From the NCBI RefSeq assembly GCF_964340395.1, contig NC_135564.1:3387861-3451860 (forward strand): DNA of 64,000 bases, written 5' to 3'. This stretch comes from Glandiceps talaboti. Taxonomy: Eukaryota > Hemichordata > Enteropneusta > Spengelidae. The notes beneath the pieces are model-generated. The model was not told the DNA's origin. It saw only the letters and a program-made list of their open reading frames with translations, and did no database searches. Both the position numbers and the translations under genes were made by a program. Below, piece after piece: positions 36,922 to 51,646 of the stretch. Each line of letters begins with the position of its first letter. Positions within the stretch are counted from its first letter, which is position 1.

Positions 36922-38354
36922 GTATGACTTTGTCTTCAAATATCAGTACATATTGTATCCCCTCAACTATAAAAATCATAGTACATCCATACTTTGAACT
37001 GTTGTCATTTATTTTGGTGTCAAAGTAACATTCTATTAATAAAAATAAAAGCTTTTGGTCATATTGGAATGATTGACTAGAATACCAAAGTATTTCATAA
37101 TTGAGGATTGCTATGGCAACAACTAAACAACGAAGCTTAATTTTTGCGTTTGATGTTGATATGTAGTCCGCTAATTCCGAAGTTCAAAATATGTCATACT
37201 TTTCAAAGTTTAGGTAAAAGCGTAGCATTTAATGTAACCATTTAAGTATACCTCCATTTCGCATCAATATTTTTTTCTTCTGTTTTAAATTTTTCAGAAG
37301 TAATCGACTATATGCTTCGGTAACTTTATGGTATTCGTGAGCTATTTGTAAAAGGTCAATTAGCTGTTTCCCCCAAAAAATATATCAAATTAAATAGTTT
37401 TATCTGTTATTTTCGTTTCTATGGCTATGATGCCATAGATTGTTTCACCACTGCTGATGCTTGGTTTAAACAGTAAGGCCAAAATGAATAGACAAAACAC
37501 GAAATTCGTCCCCGATAATACACAGGTTTAAATACTTGAATTCAATACTTCGTCATATGTTCAGCAAAGGATGAACAACATATAATAATTTACTGAATTT
37601 GTTTCGGATAGCCGACCAGAATGTCCAAGTGGAAAGAACAAGGAGTATGGTGTTATATTTCTGCAAACTCCTTTCTCTAGAATTCCAACCAACCTAAGGA
37701 GTTTGATGAATGGTTTTCTCTTCATGACATATGATGCTAACGGCTTATCTGGATTTCAAATTAACAAAGCAATAAATAGGAGATATGTCTGGAGTTTCGA
37801 GTACGCAATCTTGCCTTTGGGTGCATGTCATATCTCCTGACACACGACATTATGGTTCTTATGGCACCACACATGCAAGCATACACATCAAAGTAGTAGT
37901 AATACGGTGTTATAGCAACTAAATGGGAAATCCATGTAGGCATCAAAAGATCCTTTGTAATCCATAAGTTGTTGTGACCACAGGGCAACAAACTCGTAAA
38001 CATTGGATGATATATAGAAACTGTTATCGTTCTCTGAGGCTGTATGATATATTTTAATGCCCAGTCGCAGATTTGGAAATAATATGGATTACCGAATTTC
38101 TTGTAATCGTTTTCTGTCGCAAAAGTTATCATACACAAAGCGATCATAATAGGTTTCTTTTTCTAACGATTCGAATATTACTCACTAAGAATAGAGGAAC
38201 TTCCCTGTAATAGGAGCAGCAAGAGATGATGTGGTAGTGGCTCTGTTTATCATCGACTAATGTGAATAAGTAAACAAAATACAGACCCATCGTGCATTCA
38301 ACGCTAGGGTATAGAACATGGTTTGATCTAAATCAGAGCAGGTTTCATTAAATT

Positions 38355-38401
38355 ACACAACACAACACAACACAACACAACACAACACAACACAACACAA
38401 C
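38355..38401 (+). repeat. (ACACA)n pentanucleotide repeat
   Basis: About nine near-perfect copies of ACACA. The Cys/Val-rich end of a minus-strand frame here comes from this repeat. Confidence 0.95.
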
Positions 38402-39600
38402 AGTATGAGTCAGATCTTTAGTTTCTTGAAGGTAAACAATCACCACGCAAGAAATTGATACAACGTTATATCTACAAGAACATGGCCATATGAACATTTC
38501 AGAAAAAATCACATAGTACATATTTTTGAGAAGAACTCCAAGATACCTAATGCCATTCGTAAGATTATTAGAGTTATGAGATAATAGACCAATGAGAGAA
38601 AGAATAAACCCTGCCAAGTATGATGTAATTTTCGCAACTGTTACACCGCTGACAGGTTCTCCGCCCGATGAAATAGTAATGAAAAGGATGCGGACGAACA
38701 AAATCCCTTTTTATGACGTCTATAACAACTAATGATGTAATAAAAGAACCATTATACATCCAGGAAACGGATTCTTTCGTGATGAAGTGAACTCATATAG
38801 AGTGGCAAATCTGTGTCGTATACGAGTTAACGGGTCATCTTGTTAAGTGTTAAAATACACGACTACCCACTTTTCTCCCTTATCATCATGTTTCATCAGA
38901 AAGCTAGTAACTATAGTTATTTAATGGATGCTAGCCTTCAAAATAACTTGATTTATTTAAAGTTTATGTGTCTTTTTATTACATTATTACACTAAAGAAA
39001 ATGAACTTCACTTTTGATGGTCTCGTGTATATTGTAATGCCTTCAAGCGTTCTTGCAAAAAGGCTGAAATTCATTAACCTATAGTTTTTAAGACTAATCA
39101 CGGGTTATATAACATCAGGTGTTAGGGCTTCTACCTTTTTGTACAGGCGTACTAGTCTGTCTAAAGTGGACTCAGAGAAAGACATGAAATGAATATTTGC
39201 TGACAACACATTTTTTTCATGGCAAATATCCAGCACACACGAACCTTAAGAAAAGCCTCTGTTTTAGCCACTTATTAGTTGTTTATATGGTAAACATCGT
39301 CGGCTGTACGCATTTCTAGGAAGAAATTGTTTTCTACTAGGAATCAACGAAGTGTTTTTAGATGTAGGCCTATAGTTACATGTAAAATGCAAATGCTGAT
39401 AATACAAAATACAAATTTTGTTAGAGAACATGTTGAACATTACTACAAAGCCCAATGTAATGCTAAAACTTTAGTCTCCATAGTATTCATCAATATTAAA
39501 TAACATATAGATCTACCCAAAGTAATGTAGTCAACTCCATGCTTATAGAAATCATACATGTTGTTTCAAAGACTTAAAATAGTGAGTGTTTTGAGTGCAT

Positions 39601-39792
39601 GATTGAATGAATGAAGGAATGAATGAAAGAACGAATGAATAGATGATTGAATGAACAAAATAAATTAATAAATGAATGAATGGATGAATGAATGAATGAA
39701 TGAAAGATGAACAAAATGAATGAATGAACGAACGAACGAATGAATGAATGATGAATGAACGAATGAACAAAACGAACGAATGAATGAATGAA
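39601..39792 (+). repeat. (GAAT)n imperfect tetranucleotide repeat
   Basis: GAAT units over about 190 bp with interruptions (GAAC, GAAAGAT, AACAAAA, TAAT). The divergence between units indicates an old tract. The minus-strand Phe/Ile/Ser-rich frame here is an artefact. Confidence 0.93.
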
Positions 39793-40853
39793 GTTGACAT
39801 TAATTTAGTATTCCAGTCTGCTGGTATCGCTTTCGGTAATCTATTTGTTGACATTTAGATAACTTTACTTTGAAGCAAAGAAACAAACATTAGAATAGCC
39901 TAAAGGTACCTTTTACCCTCTTTATTTAAACCTAACCTTTTCACGTCATTTGGTTTTGATGTACAATGATCACGTCACACTAATTGATAATGCATTATAA
40001 CAGTACACATTCTGAATGAAGGTACATATTAATATCTTGTTATTCTGACATTTCTAAAATGATTATAGATCAATAGACTTCTCTACAGCTGTTCGCAATT
40101 ACTTATCCCTTTCAACCTTTCGTATTAATCTTATGCCAATAATGTTCCACACGTCATGAATTAATTGCGAAGCTGTATTATTACGTAGCTAGTGCAGCGA
40201 GAAGCATCGGTAAATGATCTCACAAATGGCTTAACATATGATATACCATAATAACATACATGACCTCAATCGATACATTCTCTCTCACTGTACTTTCATG
40301 TCGTGACTGGGAGTGATATGTGATGCACAGGCATATTTGAACGATGTCGACTACTGTTGCTAGGAGACGATATTAGATATATTAGTTGTGTAGTAATCTA
40401 GGAGATACAATATGAATGTGTAACAAGTGTTATTATGTAAATGATCTATTCAGAGTAAACATGAAACAACATTATTACTGTATGTATGTATGTAGTTACC
40501 AAAAATCTTTACACTTAACGAAACAAAGAGTGAAATTAGTACATTTTAATTTAGCACAGTCGAGGTAAATAACGACACGCTAACATGGATCTATAGTCAG
40601 CAATACCTGTTGTGTGTTGATGTTCGCAAATCATCCTTCCTTCTATAGTTGTTATGGTATTAAATACATGTACCAACAACGGCTAGATCAAATTAAACAG
40701 ACATACTGTACATATTAATGTAAACAATGTAACAACTGTATACATATTTTAGCCGCATTCCCACTGTTTTGTTGGACCAATTATATATATATATAATTCG
40801 CTCTACTAACCGTATTGAGCACTTTTATGTGGTTATATCAACACTCAGTCAAT

Positions 40854-40857
<4 letters not shown>

Positions 40858-40896
<39 letters not shown>
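40858..40896 (+). repeat. (AT)n microsatellite
   Basis: About 19 AT dinucleotides, self-complementary and able to extrude a cruciform. Confidence 0.95.
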
Positions 40897-40899
<3 letters not shown>

Positions 40900-43800
40900 G
40901 CTTATTTTAAACAGCCACGAATCTCACATTAGACATATATTTGTAAGTAATGATTACGCTATAGAGAAAATTGGATTGGCACCTGTATTGGTGTTTTTAA
41001 GTTATGATGTTAAGATGAAACTGCACACAATGTTTGCCTTGTATCTGGGTCGTGTCCTTAATCAAATATGTACAGGTTTGTGTACTCATTTAGTGGTAAA
41101 AGAAATTAGATTAAGAGTGCTACATCTCAGCAACTAAATCACCTCTGAATATATATACAACAGTGGCTGTGGAATTCATTACTGTTTAACAGCACGTGTT
41201 TACACTAAGCCGTTATGTGTTAATAATACCTTAAGTACAAACCTACCTCCAAGGTGAGATGCACTTTCCTATTAAGTATTGCATACGAATGAATTGTGTA
41301 TAAGCTTTAGAGTTTATCTAATCATGCGAACCCTTTGATAATTGCCAACTTTACTGTAAATTTAAACATTGCACATTAAACACATTTTACCTGAAGCTAA
41401 AATCATATTGCCCCATTAACCTAAAACGTTTGAATTGCACAACTCAATATCCTTTGTAAATTGATGGGATAATCTCATCACTAGGGTGATGATCTCCCAG
41501 GAATATACAGGGATGACTGACGTGTAGCTATTCAGGAGAAGGAATGACGCATGCTCCCCTTTTTATTTCTTTTAACAATCATACCATGTTGATAATTGTG
41601 TCGTAGTATATACGATAATCTAATTACGTATTTACTTGTCAGCAAAAATAATGACAAATGTAACAGGGTCATCCGAGGCCATTGTTGAATGCACATATTC
41701 CGACTACACCAGGAATAATCAAGAATAAACCATTCATACAACAATTGGATCAAATAGATATTTATGATATAGTTCGACATACTATTGACCCCACCAGTTA
41801 TTACCATCTGAAATTCGGTTCTATATGTGCATCTGCACATGTACCTCTGGTCTCATACCATACAAGATTAGTTTCATACAATTGTAGAGAGATATATGTA
41901 TAAACTGTCTCACATCTTACATTTTGATTGGCCCAAAAGACTGTGAAAGTTTGATTTGTATTTCATGAAATAGTTCTTTGTTATATTATCTTAAACAAAT
42001 TGCGAATGCAACAATATTGGATCCTCTCTAATGATAACATATTCTCTAATGATAAAATTAGGTATATTTTTATGTTTACGAAAATTGTCTTTCCGCTGTC
42101 TTTTGTAGACCGAACGACAAAGGTAGCTATAAAGTGGTTTTCTCCACAATATCTCTGGGGAAGCTTAATCGAAAGACCTCGATCTTTACTTTTAAAACCA
42201 AATCCTACAGAGAATGGTGCCTTTCTTCATACCATGATTCATGGATTACATGTTTTAAGTTGGGTTGTATTACAACGACACTGATGCCGAGTAATCGCCC
42301 TAGCCATTTATTAAATTGAAATGTTAAAGTACAAGAATTTCATAACTTGGATTCAGTCATTTCAGAGGACGAAACTCAACGATCATGCAAACGTATCGGG
42401 AAACAAACTTTCAGTTTGATAGTAAACATTGTGAAGAATTGAATCATTCAAGCGCAAAAACAACATACTTTTTTTCTCATGATTTTGTATGTTAAAAGGG
42501 TATACGTTCTTTAGCTTAAAGTAGGAATAATGCAACTACTCATGAAATGTGGGCGTCTTGTAAATGCATATGAAAATCTCACATCGTTTGAATCTGTACT
42601 AACACTGTTTAAAATCAAGCGGGAACTTAAGCAATCATTCCAGCCGTTGTTACTATCACGATGACGGCGTCGACTATGTGGTATCAGCAATGGTCATTGA
42701 AATAGGAATGGCTCCACAGAAGAAACCAGGAGTATCATGTACATGTCACGCTGTTTATGACTAAACTAGTTTGTGATTTAATTGAACTCAGAAGATGATC
42801 CTTAGCCCTCGAGATCATTATTTGGTGTGATTATCCGTAGCAGACGTTTTTTTTAGACGTGCAATCATTGGATTTATATGTGCCTCATCTCTTATCTGCA
42901 GCTGCTTCAAATTCGATTAATCGATTTTCAGGTTAGGAACTTTGCACGTTGTAAAGACGGGCTCAGTATAAATTTTGCCTGAAGCAGTTGTGATGTCTCA
43001 TTCAACGTCATTGCTGTTTTAAAGTTACTGAATTTGAGTTAATGCTATCTCGTTTCTTTAACAAACTTCCATTTCGATGGTAGAACTTTGAAAGGTTTTG
43101 ACGATAAGATTGTGATTTATTTTGTCGTACCATTAAAGCTTTACATAAATTGCTAGAACTGACATGTTTTATTGGCTTTTGACATATGCTGAGGCTGGGT
43201 TGTCGGATGTTAGAGTAAAAAATTTACATGTTATCGGACTATAAATGACCAGCCATATGTGTCTTTTGCGTTGTCGCAAATATGAAAAGACCTTTAAGTT
43301 ATAGTGCGGTTTTGAGAATTGACTTTACTACATACTTTTATCCTGTTAGTATTAGAATAATGAAGACCTGTATTTTCTTTTGAAAGCTTCACAATTTATA
43401 TCATTAGAGCTTCACATTTCCAAGCTCTCATTTCAAGCCTATTGTATATATTTGAGCTAATATCAGATATGCAAATTAGGTGTAAGTTATAAGCAAAATG
43501 ATTAATTAAAGCAATACGACTTAAATCGTGGTATTATAATTCGTGATATGATTTATAGTAAGGTTTCAATGTAAGTGTATAATATTATGTCACATTTCTA
43601 ATTTTCATATAATTAACAGATATATAACAATGGAATTTGAAGACACATTGTAAGATATGAACACAACCTAGTTTCAGCAACGACATCATATAATGTTTTA
43701 TGAAACCTTACAATGTAAATTCTATATCGACAGATAATATGCTTTTACTGCTTCGTATCACAATATACAGAGAATGGTTAGACCGGCTTCATCTTTTTCA

Positions 43801-44552
43801 GTTTTTTTTAGTTTCTCCACGTACATAATATACATTCAATCAGGTTGAATTGATATTTTATGAAGTCAAACATCAATATGGATTCTTTCCGAACACACTT
43901 AAGTGTTCTTTCTGAACAATTACACTTAACCTTTTATGTCAATGGGAAATACGGATGTAATAAGAATTTAAGTAGTGTTTGCCTGTGAGTCAGTTGAACA
44001 ACTTGAATAGGAATATTCATATTTGATATTTACGCCTAAGGTATCTTACATTACCGACACAGCAGCACGAACATGTTTAACCACAACGTCCTTGTAATGT
44101 GGTTCAAAGACATTCAAGGAATGGCTTGCCTCTCGCAGCTATTGGTCTTAAATCTGTACCTTTGATATGAAATGTCTGTATCACGATCGTCACGATGCTA
44201 GTTTGGTCATCGTCCTAATAACTATTTCACCTAGGTTAAGAAATATTGACATCATGATACTTCTTGACAACTGGTGTCATGTATAAATTAAGTGAGTTCA
44301 CCTTGTCCTTGGTTGTTGCAGCAAAATCAATACAGCCCATAGCGGAAAAAAATAATCATTTGATTCTAGAAAGAGTATATATGGGACATACGAACATTGC
44401 TGTTCACGGTAAGAAATCCTCACAGGTGGATTGAATCCGTCTTGGATGCTTTTTTTGACCTTTTAACAGCTCTGTATTTATGATATATTGCCTGCAACAC
44501 GCATCGCTTTATTACAGAGCCAGTTTTAAAGACAGCATATACACTATTACTG

Positions 44553-44683
<131 letters not shown>

Positions 44684-47600
44684 ACAACCTAGTATGTACA
44701 CCTATATATAATTGGACAACATTGTGAAAAACGCTGTAGTAATATGTACATGATAATATGTTGTAGATATGCACTGACAATATAATCAAAGCCACAGCGT
44801 ACAAAATCATATCTGACATCATACTAAGGTCTAAAAGAATTTTTGGTTCTGGTTAGTGTTTGAATACCCATTTTATTGATTTAAATATAAATTAGTTTTT
44901 GTAGAGGGAGATAGAAATTTAATAAAGTTTTGAACAGACATTCTTGAAAGGCATGACGATATTTCCAAGGAAAGTAAGGAAAACAGTTGCACCTGTCATC
45001 ACCTCACACAAGACATTGACTTCTCTGACTAGGCATAGCAGAAGAAATTTACATACTGACTTTCTATACAGACTCCCTAAGCTGGTGATTAGTTGATTTT
45101 TGAAAAGTATTGTGCTCAAAGCACGTGTCCATTTAGTTTTCTTTTTTTCTTTTTAGTCGCACTTTTGGTGCATATTATTCAAATGTAATTTTGCGCTTCA
45201 AATGTTAAGAAATATTGATTCTCTCGGAAGTTATTAAATAAGGAACATCCACGAATACACATCAGATAGAGAGAGAAAGTCGAGGGTAAAATATTGTACA
45301 GTGATATCATATTATTATTGAATCTATGGTACATCAAAGGAATTTAAATCTATACAGCTGTAGGGAGTGTGAAGAAAAGAACTTGTTTGCTACTATTCAA
45401 TAACCGTTCATTTTGTCGTCTGGATGGCTTCAACATTTTTTTTGTATTCGATACATGATCGTTTCTTTGTGGACTTTACGATGAGAAATCTACGAAACTC
45501 GACATTCTTTGCTATCGACAGTGTTACGTGATATCATGATTGTGTCTAGGGAATTCGGCGATTGGCTTTCTATAATCATGTATAATCATGATACACACGA
45601 CACAGAAAAATCCGTTATTTGTAAAGAAGGGATTTCTAAAATCTACTTACAGTATGTACAACTAATTCAAAGAAAGAACTGAGGTTAAAAGAAAGAAAAG
45701 GTGAAAGGTGAACTTTAATTCCCATTTTTAAAATGGAGAAATCACCGTAGTGTTAAAATACAAGCTGTATTGAGACGTGTTGAAAACACAGATAATGCAC
45801 ATTGAAAGTGTAAGGACCACCGGACAGGTGGACAGTTTCTGTTGACGTAACAACATTACATAGTCAATTCGAATTATTGAACAAATAGCTATCGTAATAC
45901 ATACTTGTCACCCCACGAGACACGTTTTTCTTTGCAAATTCCAAATATTACATATAGAGGTATTCATTACATCATTACAGGGTAGCTAGAGCAATTCCTA
46001 AAAGTATTTTTTTTCAGGATCTCGCACGAAAAGAGAGTAAAACACTTCATACAATAAATTAAATATAGACCCTTTTTACATTAGATCGTTATTCACAACC
46101 TTGAATTTCACCCGTTCGCAAGATGCAAAATGTGTTTATCTCTTTCACCGTGATATGGTATTCAGCCCCATGATGGCAATTTTAACGTCGAATTCTGTAT
46201 TAATTCGAACACAGCCGTATGTTAAGTACATTTTATGACTAAATGTGAAATATTGTCACTTAAATAGGCGTACCACAATTGCTTTCTCTATTTCTGTATT
46301 CACGGTATATGCCACATTATGATATTATTCAAATCACAAAAGGCACACACGTAGCTGAACAAAGCGCACCCACATCGCCCTTCAATATCTATGCATTTTA
46401 AATTTGTTAACATTTCTATATGGTAGAATAATGTGACCATGAATGCAATAGTTAGAGCCTGATTCAGAATGTAAATCAATCTTTGCATGCTTGAATATTA
46501 ATAGCTCATAGTGTGTAATAATATGTTTTTTTACCAACACAATGTCCCGTGATGGATCTTGATACTTTGTTTATTACTAACATTCAGTTTGGTATTTGTT
46601 ATTACTCCATAGAAATCATGTGCACTCATTCGTCACTGTCTTAAAGAAGACCAGTTAAAAAAAGTATGTTGTAATATAGCTTCAAAAAGATAATGATGCA
46701 TGATGGAGACTCCTTGAAGATGTCTTGAGCAGACGTATTATATTGTCATTCAAGAGCAAATTATCACTAAACTGTGTTTTAAGAAACTCTACTCTTCAGT
46801 GTGTATTCTTTCGTTGTATTGTTCTAGGCAGTGGTATCAAAACATGATTCCATGAAAGCATCGAAAGAAAAAGTTTGGCATACAATGTTCCTCACAAATT
46901 ACACCCTTTTGTCATTCTGAAATCAATAAAGGTAGATCATTATACCTACAACAGATGGAACATAGTGAATCGTGTTCCTCTACAATTAAGAACAATGTCA
47001 GTGGCGTTTTTTAAACATGCTCACACACTCCACTAATTTAAACTGGCGTTTCCCAAAACTTGGTGATATATACAAATAAACTCGTTTTAGAATTTAATCT
47101 CCCTGTATATTGTCATCAAATGATGAGATTCTCAGTTGCACCACTTCACTTCAGGTGCAAATGGTTAAAATAGTCATCAGCACATATTTGTAAAGTCACC
47201 CATCAGCCATGCTTGACTGGGTATAAAAAGAAGGAATAAAAGTATTACGAAACCGCGTATCTCAAAATGCTCGAAACCTTCGCGTTTTGCTGTTAAACTG
47301 TAAGAGAATTCATGGCCAAGCAAAAGAACAAGGATAGAAAGATCAATAAGTGAATTGCAAATGTATGGAGAAAATACCACTTTAGACATTCAACGCGATT
47401 GCATCCGTTCATATAATTCACATGCAACAAATACATCCACAGATCACTAAATCTTAAGCTCCTTGAGGTAAATCATTGAATTATTTCATCCGGGATAAAA
47501 TGCCAAGGGGTCATTTCAATTTCAACAAATTGAATTGGAAATTATATATGATAAACCAGTTTTTACAAAAAATAAGTTTGACCCCTTCCACCATGGCCAC

Positions 47601-50600
47601 GTGCTCAACGACATCAGGTCACATGATTTTATATACACGCATAAGACTTTGGGTCGTAAAGTTTAGGCTGTACAATTAAAGCACACCCTTCAAATTCGAA
47701 GGAAATTGGAAAACTGTCGTACATCCCTGGAGTCGCCAGTTCACTTCTTTTAATCAGATAAGTTTTCGCTTTCTGGGGATTTAACATGACTGTTGTAATT
47801 AGTTGATTCGTACCTTGTCATACATGTAATTATTCATCGGCTGAAAGGGGTATGTTCACCCGACTGATTACAATCGTTATTTTCATCCGCTCCAGATGAC
47901 GATTTCACGATCTGATAACCGGAACATTTACTGCAATGAATTGACGCAAACGTTGCCGCTCATGTCCACTACTGAATAACCATTCATCAAGCAGTACTAT
48001 AAGTACGTCTAAAATCTTTTGGCTTGGGACCTTTTTTTAAACATGACTTGAAAACTTAAAAAAAAAACCATGACGTTCCAGGATTTCTTTTATTCGTTTC
48101 GTGTCTCAGCTGCTATTGGACTGAATGGCAAAGATATTGAAGATTAAGTTAAAAGATAAATGAATACAGCATTAAAAACATCTGCTTTTTTCTACTTAAC
48201 ATGAAAAGTTACCAACACTACATTGTTAGCAGGCGTTTATTTGAATTTCACGAATTTGCTCTTACAAATATTGACAAAGTACAAGAGTTGTTTAAGATAT
48301 TCCGTTAAAGATACGCTCAGTTTGATAGCACCCAAATTGAATTTAGGAGTATCAAAACTTTGTACTTGGTTTTGATGACGTGTGCATGTTATATCAGGGG
48401 AGAAAGTTTATATGAAAACATCAAATATGACTGAATCACTAATTTGACATTTTTTGACCTGTATGTTGATTTTTTGACGTGAATATCATAAACAAAAGAT
48501 GACAAGTCTAATATTTCAACTCATTTGATCTCTATAAATGATGATTATTTTATCACCAGCTGGAAATATTTCCTTTTCCAATTTTTTCATCAATACTCAA
48601 TTAACTTCGGCAGTGAACTGAATGTTTTCGCCAGGTGTTAAGACCTCACGTTGTTATTGACAAGAACTTTGAATTGAGAACCTGATCGTGTGCATACGAA
48701 AACTGCAACCCCCGTCCGATTCATGGTAGGCTTCGCCATCCGGATACTAATTACATCAATACACTTTTGTGTACACCACTCGTCTCCTTAGACGCTAGTC
48801 GTACCCATCAATGTCTACTTGATGTCCCCTGGTTCGTCAATATTCTGCTACTATTGATTCAGGGTCTCAGGTTCTAGTCAACATCCACGTGACGTCATTG
48901 ACACCTGGAGAACATTGAATAACTGAAGAAGTCAGTCGAGTCTGGACGAAATGTTGGACAAAGTGATATCTCCTGTTTGTGAAAAAACAACATTTACCAC
49001 TTCAGATATATAATTTTATGGTAATTTTCACAAATATAGGTAAAGGATCCGAGTGACTATTTTGATATATAGTTTTGCAGAGTTATGATCGATAACATGT
49101 TGCAGAAAAATTCATAAATTTTTGATATATTTTAATTATGTCACCGATGTCAGTATAAGAATTCACCAATTTTAAATTCATATATTCGAAATGAAATAAT
49201 ATCCACTGTCCAGAATTCGAACAATAACGTCGATTAAATATTGTTAAAGAACTGAAACGAACAGACAAATAACCATAGACGTTAGAGACGCGCTGAAGTT
49301 TTTTTATGGTTTTTTGAGAACACTTTAAACTCTTTGTGTAGAGTTCGAAATGGGAAGAGAACAGCCGCGAGAAAATTTGTCTTATCCATTAGACATTACA
49401 TATCCGCCCCTTGATGGGCCTGTTGCTCTAACCTTTTAATGTCATCCCCCACTGTTACCTTTCAATTCCCATTTTATCACTTGAAGCTTCAAAGCACAGA
49501 CATCACTCAACGACCAAGTGTCTTGCAGACAATATGAATTTTACCTGCCGAGTTTTTACAATACCATTGTTGCCACAGCTTCTTAAGTCATGACTAAATC
49601 AAGTTATATGTCTAAGCTTGTTGCATGAATAATTCTCACAGATATAACCTAAAGAAATGTATAATACATCTTTATGGACCGACTTTAACATTGCATCGAC
49701 AAATGTATAAGCATTGCTCTGGGTGTAAGAACATGCTATATAACCAGGCAACCATCGCGGCTTAACTTGTGAGGAAGACAAATTTTTCGTACCTGCCATC
49801 GTATGGATTTCAGATCTGCAATCTTCGAATTTAATATTTGCAACATGTGACAAATGAAGCATGTCTGGTTTAATCAAAGAGTGAGTTACAACACAGTGTC
49901 GATCGATGTCTCTAAATGCATTAGACTATGGTAAATCAATTTATTAACAACTAAGGTGAAACCTGTAAGATTTATATATACGAATTGTAACGTCCCTTCT
50001 ATATTAATCTTTTTATATCCACGCTTTCTGAATCTTAAGGTCATTTAATCCTTTTATCCGTGTAGAGTAGTCGTGTGATACTTCCATCGTGAGCAAGCTA
50101 TCGATTCTAATGTACTATATACATTTAACTGGCGTAAGTTTGATTATTCTGCCCACTACAAGACAATATTAGTAACTAATTCCTGCCATCTTAAAGGTGA
50201 CAAAGACTTTCTATTCATGTGAATTGTCTAGCTGTCCATTGTGAATACATTCACCATTAAATTGATGTATTATAGCATGGCTGCTTTACATGGTGTGTAT
50301 TCAAAGCTACACGACACGACTTTGTATCTTTCTTAGAGCTATCAGACTAAATTATGCTGTAAATAATCAACACTATACAGAAGGAAAGCTTGATTTCATC
50401 AGATAAGCATTAAGTTTTGACACTGCTTTCCAGATAACAAACGATGCAGCTTTTGTTCTGTCACTGCGTGATGGACTCCCACTTTTAAGTCTTAGATAAT
50501 TCATTGCGCGTGGCGAAGGTTGTGGATAATTTTCTTACAGTGACTCAAAGTTAGGTAAATGGTGCAGTCACTCGGGTTGTACAATCTTTTAAAGTTGTAT

Positions 50601-51540
50601 TAGCTACAACTGGAACGTCTTTTGGAATTGTTTTGGTAGGTACAGTAACTTACTCGTAACTCGTAATGAACCTTTATTGTTTCGCTTTTGGCGCCGTTTG
50701 CATTGAACTCCGAAGAACTTCAAGTTTGTTGATCGTGGTTTAAACCTTGGAAAAGAGTAACAAGAAAGAACATTCAAGTGTCCATAGTAGTAGTAACCGA
50801 TTTGCTATACTTTAAAATCATTGCTGAGGGTAAAATGTGCATTTGATAGATCCTCTGCCCGTTACCATTGTGACAAGTGTTTGCCAAATGAATCACAGAG
50901 TTGCAAATTATATTGGCTCTAGCTGGAGTTGGTATTTTATCAGTTTTGTTAACCCCTTCGACATATTTAAGTTCTTGGAATCACCACCTATCAATGTCCC
51001 ACAATGTTACAGGGTGCTCACAGAAAAGTAATCGGAGCAGTAACTTATTTCTGTTTACATACAGCCATCAAGCTAATGTAAATAGCACCACCAACGATAG
51101 GTTAAGAGATCATTCAGCTAATCAGAAGGATAGAACTGTTCCAATTAACGTTGGTTTATTTCCCAACGTGTAAAACGAAGATATTTTGCAAAAGGTTACA
51201 GCTAACATGGCTTCAAGTTCAATATATTTAGCAATCCTAAAGTATTCATGTGAGTTCAAATTCTTAAATACTGTTCCTCGACAAGAATACTGAAAATTGT
51301 TAATGACCCTAAATGATGTAATCAAGTTCACCATCTTCATTTTACTGGCATTTCCTCCACCTAATTATATACTGCTTATCACAAAACATAATCATTCAAC
51401 ATGGAATGTTTACTTACTTACTAGTATGCCCATGGGTTTCTATGTAATTAATTTTGTATGTACCTCCTCCAATGGAAGTTGAATGAAAGTTATGTTCTCA
51501 GCCCTGTCTGCTTTTTACGATATCTAAAAAAACTACAGAT

Positions 51541-51646
51541 AGATTTATATTGAGCGTTGTGGAAAGACAGCCTGTGAGACAAAGACCAATTGATTACATT
51601 TTGGTGAGGGTTTGATCAATTTCACTGAAGATGGTATTAAAGCCAT
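51541..51646 (+). repeat. Local duplication, block A copy 1
   Basis: Matches 52789-52882 (for example TTGATTACATTTTGGTGAGG / TTAATTACATTTTGGTAAGG, GGGTTTGATCA, TTTCACTGAAGATG). A short flank CATGGAATGTTTACTTA also matches (51400 and 52770), with about 120 extra bases between flank and block only in this copy. Confidence 0.85.

Noticed and set aside
36433-37028. Open frames of 127-164 codons on both strands
   Set aside because: They read through (TG)n, (TGTC)n and (GTAT)n tracts in several phases; the peptides are Cys/Val, Tyr/Ile-His-Thr repeats with no real sequence.
37761-38147. 128-codon minus-strand frame in intron 1
   Set aside because: Starts with ATG but has no recognisable family, no poly(A) or promoter context, and is at about the length expected by chance.
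38348-38701. 117-codon minus-strand frame in intron 1
   Set aside because: Its end is the ACACA repeat read as Cys-Val-Val-Leu; the rest has no recognisable similarity.
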